From Planctomycetota bacterium (GTDB taxonomy: Bacteria; Planctomycetota; Phycisphaerae; UBA1845), in NCBI GenBank assembly GCA_022561255.1, contig JADFRO010000111.1, forward strand, positions 1 through 8,766: a stretch of DNA of 8,766 bases, read 5' to 3'. The notes beneath the pieces are model-generated. The model made no database searches. It saw only the letters and a program-made list of their open reading frames with translations, and was not told where the DNA came from. Below, one piece after another: positions 4,832-8,766 of this stretch. Every line of letters begins with the position of its first letter. The first letter of the stretch is position 1. The position numbers were made by a program, and so were the translations under genes.

Positions 4832-6562
4832 TCAATGATCGGTTGATGACGGGGACGAGCCGTCGTACGGCGGCGGAAGAATGGGCGGTCTGCTTTGGTC
4901 CCTTCTTCGCTTTTCGATCTCGATCGTCGAAAGGAGGATGCTCGGGGAGACCGCCGAGACAGGCACCCATCCGGACTCGGCCCCGCATGATCCATTGAAC
5001 ACGCCAATGTCATCACCGGTGTAGATAATCTTTTCAAACGAAGTAAGTGGCGTGCCCACGATGTCCGCCCCGCGGATGAGCTCGTCCGGTCGGCCATCCG
5101 CAAAGATTCGGTAGACGACGATCGGAAGCACCTTAAACGACTGCGGACCGCGGCGACTGGTCGTCGTGAAACCACCGGAAATATCTTCGAACAACAGGCC
5201 GTAAGGCTTGTTCTGTCGCTTGCACTCTTCGACCAACAGCTCTCGAAGCTTTTTGAAAGGCACCTGCTTGGTCGATTCGACAATCAGATTGGACTGGCGT
5301 GAGACGACACTGTTTCCAGACTGGCGACGTCCGTGCCCGTTGGACCGGGGAACGTTTTCCACGGGCGTGCGAGACATCAGGAACGTCTTCAACACGCCGC
5401 GATCGACGAGTATCACGCGCCGAGCGATCACGCCTTCGTCGTCGTAACGGTAGTAACCTCGCAGATCCACATTCGCGAGACGGCGCAGCGTTGGATCGCT
5501 GATGACGCTGATGAATTCGGGGAGCACGAGTTGGTTGAGCTTCTTGGTGAAGGTCTGCCCTTCGGTAACGTCCTTTTGACGATGGCCCTCAATCCGATGC
5601 CCAAAGATTTCGTGGAAAAAGACACCGCTCGCTCGGTTTAGCAGGATGGCAGGACCGATGTAGGGCTCGGCCAGGGGCGCCTCACGCAGGGCGAGAACCT
5701 GGCGCAGCACTTCGCGAAAGGCAGCCTCGATCTCAGCGTCGCCGGGCAAGCCGTCTGCGGTCGCCGAGTTGAAATCGAAGAACTGGTTAAGATCCATGCC
5801 GTCCTCGGCTTTCGTGCCGGCGGTGATGGTAATCCGAAAGCGCGTCTCGGCGGTTTGCAGGCGGGCGCCGTCGCTGTTGACGATGTAGCGCGTGGCCGCC
5901 AGGGTTCCAAGCGTCAAAGAGGAATTGTAGATCAGTGGAAACTCGCGCGCGAGGGCGGAAATTTTGCGCAACCGATTCGCCCACGCCGCCCGATCTAACT
6001 TCATCGTAGCGGGTGGCGCGTAATCGACGTGAGGCGGCTCGCGACTGAAGTCGTCCGACTTGTCTTCCTCCTCAACCTTGACTTTTAGATCCGTTTGTAC
6101 CTGTGTGAGTCGCTTGACGGCCTTTCGGAACATGCGATCCGTGTGAAACCAGATGGCATGCCGAATGGAGGCGGGGCTGTCGCCCAGGGCGATGGTAATG
6201 TTGCCGCTACCGGACGCTTGCGACGGACCGCTACCTCTTATTTGATGTGTATTGTCCAGCTTGAAGTCGCCGACACGAAGATCGATGTTGAGGTTACGTC
6301 CACGCGTCTCGCGATCTTGCGTCAGCGCGCCCAGCGTCGCCGATACAACAGCGGTCCGTTCGTCGTAGACGGTGTAACTGATGAAGTACGGTTTCGCCCC
6401 CTCCTCCGAGACGAGATGCTCCATCGAATACTCAAGCTCATCCGCCAAGTAGGTCATCAGAGGCTCGGGACTGCCGCTCGCGGGCGCATGCTGCGCGAGG
6501 GCGGACGGAGCCAGTACGCAAAGCGTTATGAGCCGCATTGCGATGGTGACGGGGCGATCCAT
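4832..6562 (-). CDS. Exported TldD-like zinc metalloprotease
   Basis: This 576-residue protein is somewhat longer than cytoplasmic TldD. It starts at ATG 6562 with AGGGAG 6 bases upstream; the frame is open much further upstream, but that part is untranslated leader and repeat. Residues 1-23 form a signal peptide ('LITLCVLAPSALA', cleavage before Q24). The N-terminal substrate domain follows, then the catalytic motif 'FFHEIFGHRIEGH' with H317, E318 and H322, the TldD HExxxH pattern. Near the C-terminus, 'GSCGAESGWVPVSAVSPSILL' holds C526, equivalent to the third zinc ligand in E. coli TldD ('CGKxG..PV' region). All ligands are thus present. TldD/TldE degrade unfolded peptides and remove leaders in RiPP maturation (microcin B17); this pair would act outside the cytoplasm, on unknown substrates. 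The downstream gene is its probable partner. The tail 'RPPILPPPYDGSSPSS' is low-complexity. Confidence 0.9.
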   Translation of the reverse strand: MDRPVTIAMRLITLCVLAPSALAQHAPASGSPEPLMTYLADELEYSMEHLVSEEGAKPYFISYTVYDERTAVVSATLGALTQDRETRGRNLNIDLRVGDFKLDNTHQIRGSGPSQASGSGNITIALGDSPASIRHAIWFHTDRMFRKAVKRLTQVQTDLKVKVEEEDKSDDFSREPPHVDYAPPATMKLDRAAWANRLRKISALAREFPLIYNSSLTLGTLAATRYIVNSDGARLQTAETRFRITITAGTKAEDGMDLNQFFDFNSATADGLPGDAEIEAAFREVLRQVLALREAPLAEPYIGPAILLNRASGVFFHEIFGHRIEGHRQKDVTEGQTFTKKLNQLVLPEFISVISDPTLRRLANVDLRGYYRYDDEGVIARRVILVDRGVLKTFLMSRTPVENVPRSNGHGRRQSGNSVVSRQSNLIVESTKQVPFKKLRELLVEECKRQNKPYGLLFEDISGGFTTTSRRGPQSFKVLPIVVYRIFADGRPDELIRGADIVGTPLTSFEKIIYTGDDIGVFNGSCGAESGWVPVSAVSPSILLSTIEIEKRRRDQSRPPILPPPYDGSSPSSTDH

Positions 6563-6643
6563 GCGCACTCCCTTACCTAAATTCTTCTCCACCAATAGGC
6601 CACGCGCCGGATCCGGTCGTGGGCGTCCCAGCGGTTTCACCAT

Positions 6644-6672
6644 GTTATCGTACGATCGGCGTGTTGTGTAAA
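6644..6672 (-). promoter_or_regulatory. Putative promoter of the exported TldD/TldE operon
   Basis: On the minus strand TTTACA (6672-6667) is followed after exactly 17 bases by GATAAC (6649-6644), a good sigma70-like match about 82 bases before the TldD-like start. It is the best promoter candidate in the 387-base gap 6563-6949. The rest of that gap holds the inverted repeat at 6809-6887 and no gene. Confidence 0.5.
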
Positions 6673-6808
6673 GAGCAGTAGGCCGCACGACTCGAACCGG
6701 CGGGATTGCAAGCCTTTGCTTAAGCGGGGAAGTGAGGCCGGGATTGACAAACCGAGCCGCGACTGTGAGGGAGCGATCGTCGTCCCGGAGACGTGACCGC
6801 TTCCTCAC

Positions 6809-6887
6809 GGGAGGGCGAGGCTCCCGCCGAGCTACAACCGTCACGACGTGCGGACACCGCGGCTCGCGCCAGGAGGCTCGCCCTCCC
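6809..6887. repeat. Long inverted repeat, GGGAGGGCGAG type
   Basis: GGGAGGGCGAG (6809-6819) pairs perfectly with CTCGCCCTCCC (6877-6887). After one mismatch CTCC pairs with GGAG, and after a small bulge CGAGC (6828-6832) pairs with GCTCG (6862-6866). The loop is about 30 bases. From memory, repeats of this kind, whose spurious translation contains 'REGEAPAE', are frequent in planctomycete genomes. It lies between the anti-sigma stop and the TldD promoter and could serve as a terminator-like structure. Confidence 0.65.
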
Positions 6888-6949
6888 ACGTGCTCCGCAT
6901 GAAGTGTCACGGACCCACCTCGAGCCACAGTCGGAAATGGCGGCTTTGC

Positions 6950-7720
6950 TTAGGAGCGTGTGCCGCGGAAGGCGGATACGAGTCCGTCGATGGGATGACG
7001 CGAAGCAGCCAAGACGACGATCGCATCGTCCGACCACGCAGCGACGTTCACGCCGGAGGCAAGCGTTCTACTCTGGACGGCTCCGAGTGCGAGCTCGGAC
7101 GTATCGGCGCCGAGCGGTCCAGCGTTTTCTCGCAAGGCCACGGCAAGCAGCACCGGCTCTCCGCAGCAGTTGAGACGTACTTCGAGGTAGGGCGTGTCGT
7201 CAACCGTCGTACGCCGGTGGACGCTAACCAATTCGACGACGTGGTGGCGAAGAATTTCGGGGAGTAGCTGCATCTGCAGACCGACGCCGAGCGTTAACCG
7301 GGCGAGCGCCGCGAGCTCAACGGATGCGTCGGAAACGCGGCGGAACGGCGTCGAGTCCGGAGTTGCGTCTGTCAGAGCGGTCGCGATCCAATGGTCCCGG
7401 CGGGCGGCGTCATCGGTTGCCGCAGGCCAAGCGATCCACATCACAAAAGCCAGGCACGCGGCGAGGCCCAGCACGCTAAGTTGAAAAGGGCGGAATACTC
7501 GAGGCTTACGCATTGCGGTTCGCAGAACTTCGTCCCAGTCGAGGCCCGGCGTCTGACGGAGACGGTCCGCCAGCAGGCCATCCACGTGACCCTCCCGCTC
7601 GAATCGTTCGGCGCAGGTTGCGCACTGGCGCAGGTGTTCGCTGATCTCAAACGTCTTGGTGTTGCCCAACTCGGAGTCGAGGTACGGGCTCATCCAGCGT
7701 CGCGTATCGCGGCAGTTCAT
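6950..7720 (-). CDS. Zinc-finger anti-sigma factor with one membrane segment
   Basis: This 256-residue protein begins with a zf-HC2 anti-sigma domain: C3, then H29-x3-C33-x2-C36 ('EHLRQCATC'), the zinc-binding set that holds an ECF sigma factor inactive. A single membrane segment follows at about residues 79-99 ('FQLSVLGLAACLAFVMWIAWP'). An extracytoplasmic domain of about 155 residues then ends near 'VNVAAWSDDAIVVLAASRHPIDGLVSAF'. The start overlaps the sigma stop as ATGA, with AAGGGGG 7 bases upstream inside the sigma gene, so the two are translationally coupled. The topology (zinc domain inside, sensor domain outside) implies that an envelope signal frees the sigma factor. Whether release uses proteolysis or a conformational change in the zinc domain is not visible. 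Confidence 0.88.
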   Translation of the reverse strand: MNCRDTRRWMSPYLDSELGNTKTFEISEHLRQCATCAERFEREGHVDGLLADRLRQTPGLDWDEVLRTAMRKPRVFRPFQLSVLGLAACLAFVMWIAWPAATDDAARRDHWIATALTDATPDSTPFRRVSDASVELAALARLTLGVGLQMQLLPEILRHHVVELVSVHRRTTVDDTPYLEVRLNCCGEPVLLAVALRENAGPLGADTSELALGAVQSRTLASGVNVAAWSDDAIVVLAASRHPIDGLVSAFRGTRS

Positions 7721-8307
7721 GACGTGACCCCCTTAACCAGGCCGTTTTCAATGGCGAGTTCAGCCAGTTGCTCACGCAACTTAATCCGGGCCCGGTGTAC
7801 GTGTGACATTACCGTGCCGACGGGTATCTCCATCATCTCGGCAATTTCCTTGTAGCTAAATCCTTCCAACAGTCGCAGAAGCAAACACTGCCTCGCGTCG
7901 GGAGCGAGCGTATCCAGGGCGGCGACGAGTCGGTCGTCGAGCGCCTCCATCACACGCTCGGGGTTTTCGAGTATCGACTGCCACGCATCCTCCCGTTGGA
8001 GCGAGCTATCCTCCAGCTCGAATCGGTCCACATCAACGGTCGCTCGCGCTCGACGGTGCTGCTTGTTAAAACGGTACACCGCATTGATCGTGATCCTGTA
8101 CATCCACGCCCGGAAGTTCGTCCCTCGTTGAAACCGCCCGAACTCGCGCCATGCGATCGTCGTGGCGTGTTGGGCTATGTCAGCCGCGTCTTCCGCGTTC
8201 CATGCGTTGCGGTAGATATAGCGCGTCAGTCCCTCCTTGATCGGTTCGAGGAGGTCGACGAACTCAGCGGCGTCTTGGGCCGCACCATTTCCCTTCCCAC
8301 GTCGCAT
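7717..8307 (-). CDS. ECF-type RNA polymerase sigma factor
   Basis: From ATG 8307 (AGGA about 6 bases upstream) the protein has 196 residues, typical for the family. Region 2 lies at about residues 17-85, with 'DAADIAQHATTIAWREFGRF' for core binding and 'NFRAWMYRITINAVYRF' for -10 recognition. Region 4 lies at about 128-180, with 'LDTLAPDARQCLLLRLLEGFSYKEIAEMMEIPVGTVMSHVHRARIKLREQL' as its helix-turn-helix for -35 recognition, here given only as a family pattern spanning that range. It lacks sigma70 regions 1.1 and 3. Its stop overlaps the start of the anti-sigma gene, which fixes its partner. An in-frame ATG at 8397 would add 30 residues without family similarity. A -10-like GATAAT ends only 8 bases before that ATG, so leaderless initiation there cannot be excluded. 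The regulon is unknown. Confidence 0.92.
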   Translation of the reverse strand: MRRGKGNGAAQDAAEFVDLLEPIKEGLTRYIYRNAWNAEDAADIAQHATTIAWREFGRFQRGTNFRAWMYRITINAVYRFNKQHRRARATVDVDRFELEDSSLQREDAWQSILENPERVMEALDDRLVAALDTLAPDARQCLLLRLLEGFSYKEIAEMMEIPVGTVMSHVHRARIKLREQLAELAIENGLVKGVTS

Positions 8308-8350
8308 CACATTTCCTATATTCCCGCGTAAGCGAGGCCTATTGCATTCC

Positions 8351-8377
8351 TCAGCGACGAACTTCGTCGACGTGCAT
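8351..8377 (-). CDS. Possible 8-codon leader peptide before the sigma gene
   Basis: ATG 8377 has GGAGGG three bases upstream, a stronger ribosome site than the sigma gene itself. The frame encodes MHVDEVRR and stops at TGA 8353-8351, 43 bases before the sigma start. It may be an upstream open reading frame tuning sigma translation, or coincidence. Confidence 0.2.
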   Translation of the reverse strand: MHVDEVRR

Positions 8378-8405
8378 TTTCCCTCCGGATGGGGCATCGG
8401 GCGAC

Positions 8406-8434
8406 ATTATCGGTGCCCACGCCTGATCGGCCAA
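8406..8434 (-). promoter_or_regulatory. Putative promoter of the sigma/anti-sigma operon
   Basis: TTGGCC (8434-8429) is followed after 17 bases by GATAAT (8411-8406) on the minus strand, a housekeeping-type promoter match. It would start transcription near 8399. I did not see a clear ECF-type GGAAC element showing autoregulation. Confidence 0.4.
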
Positions 8435-8584
8435 CCGCCGGCCGGCACAACAGGCCCTTCGAACCGGTAATCAGAATGCCGGCTGCAATGAATCCCCGTC
8501 GGCGCGGAATAAACTCGCGGACAGGGCTGACATGGAGGGTTCGCAGGATTCGCCCGTACGAAGCCCGCAGGAGTAGACAGCGCG

Positions 8585-8766
8585 ATGCTGGCCAACAGCA
8601 CAAAACCAACTTCACCGAGCGACTCATGCCGTGAACAAGCGGCGCGGCATCAGAGGCGTAGGCTTCTGCTCGAAGTCACAGCCTTGCTGGCGGCCGCTCT
8701 CACGTACGTCGCGTACGAGCGCATCGGCACCGTGGCGAACGCGAGCACGATTGAACTGACGCCCGA
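8585..8766 (+). CDS. Unrecognised membrane protein, N-terminal part (runs off right edge)
   Basis: From ATG 8585, 60 codons are open to the window edge; the frame is closed upstream by TGA 8528-8530. AGGAG lies 11 bases before the start, somewhat distant but present. The protein has a hydrophilic, cytoplasmic-looking N-terminus of about 26 residues ending in a basic cluster ('RHQRRR'), then a hydrophobic segment at about 27-44 ('LLLEVTALLAAALTYVAY') and 'ERIGTVANASTIELTP'. That is a typical signal-anchor layout with the rest outside. I do not recognise a family from this part. It is divergent from the sigma operon across about 277 bases. Confidence 0.6.
   Translation, partial: MLANSTKPTSPSDSCREQAARHQRRRLLLEVTALLAAALTYVAYERIGTVANASTIELTP

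Noticed and set aside
6563..6928. 122-residue N-terminal extension of the TldD-like protein
   Set aside because: It contains the inverted repeat and a promoter in translated form; ATG 6562 has a ribosome site and starts a signal peptide.
8407..8627. Small exported Cys-containing peptide if two minus frames are joined (MSRSVKLVL... then LLASIALSTPAGFVRA)
   Set aside because: It would require a frameshift, has no ribosome site at 8627, and overlaps the start of the better-supported plus-strand membrane protein.

Overview
The window is moderately GC-rich bacterial DNA. Every gene I can support is on the minus strand, except one that starts near the right edge on the plus strand. The gene set points to Planctomycetota or a related lineage: an ECF sigma factor with a zinc-finger anti-sigma factor, a BlaI/M56 pair, exported TldD-like proteins and a stand-alone CheX. 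An inverted repeat built on GGGAGGGCGAG, of a kind I remember from planctomycete genomes, supports this. The assignment rests on gene content and memory, not on a marker gene.

Right to left, following transcription: at 8585 a plus-strand membrane protein begins and leaves the window. Divergent from it, an ECF sigma factor (7717-8307) and its membrane anti-sigma factor (6950-7720) overlap by ATGA. A 387-base gap follows; it holds the GGGAGGGCGAG inverted repeat and a good sigma70-like promoter. Next comes a two-gene operon of exported TldD/PmbA-family proteins. The first (4832-6562) keeps the HExxxH zinc motif and the C-terminal cysteine ligand. The second (3146-4807) has lost both, so the pair looks like an exported version of the cytoplasmic TldD/TldE protease.

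The most notable gene is at 2462-3037: an exported glutathione peroxidase in which an in-frame TGA stands exactly at the peroxidatic position (NVASK-TGA-GLS). The same frame continues without any shift through every other glutathione peroxidase motif to a TAA. A 5-bp hairpin with a GGUCU loop starts 19 bases after the TGA, which fits a bacterial SECIS element. I read this as a selenoprotein. Ordinary gene calling would split it or call it broken.

Further left are a CheX-type chemotaxis phosphatase (1820-2281) and a BlaI repressor (1091-1477). The BlaI gene has a promoter overlapped by dyad repeats. It is followed by a BlaR1-like M56 membrane peptidase/sensor (1-1064) that runs off the left edge. 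The M56 reading frame is open across the whole left end; a palindromic repeat lies inside its linker without breaking the frame.

The apparent themes are envelope signalling (sigma/anti-sigma, BlaI/M56), exported peptide processing (TldD/TldE-like) and peroxide defence outside the cytoplasm (selenoprotein peroxidase). No RNA genes, CRISPR arrays or transposases were seen.
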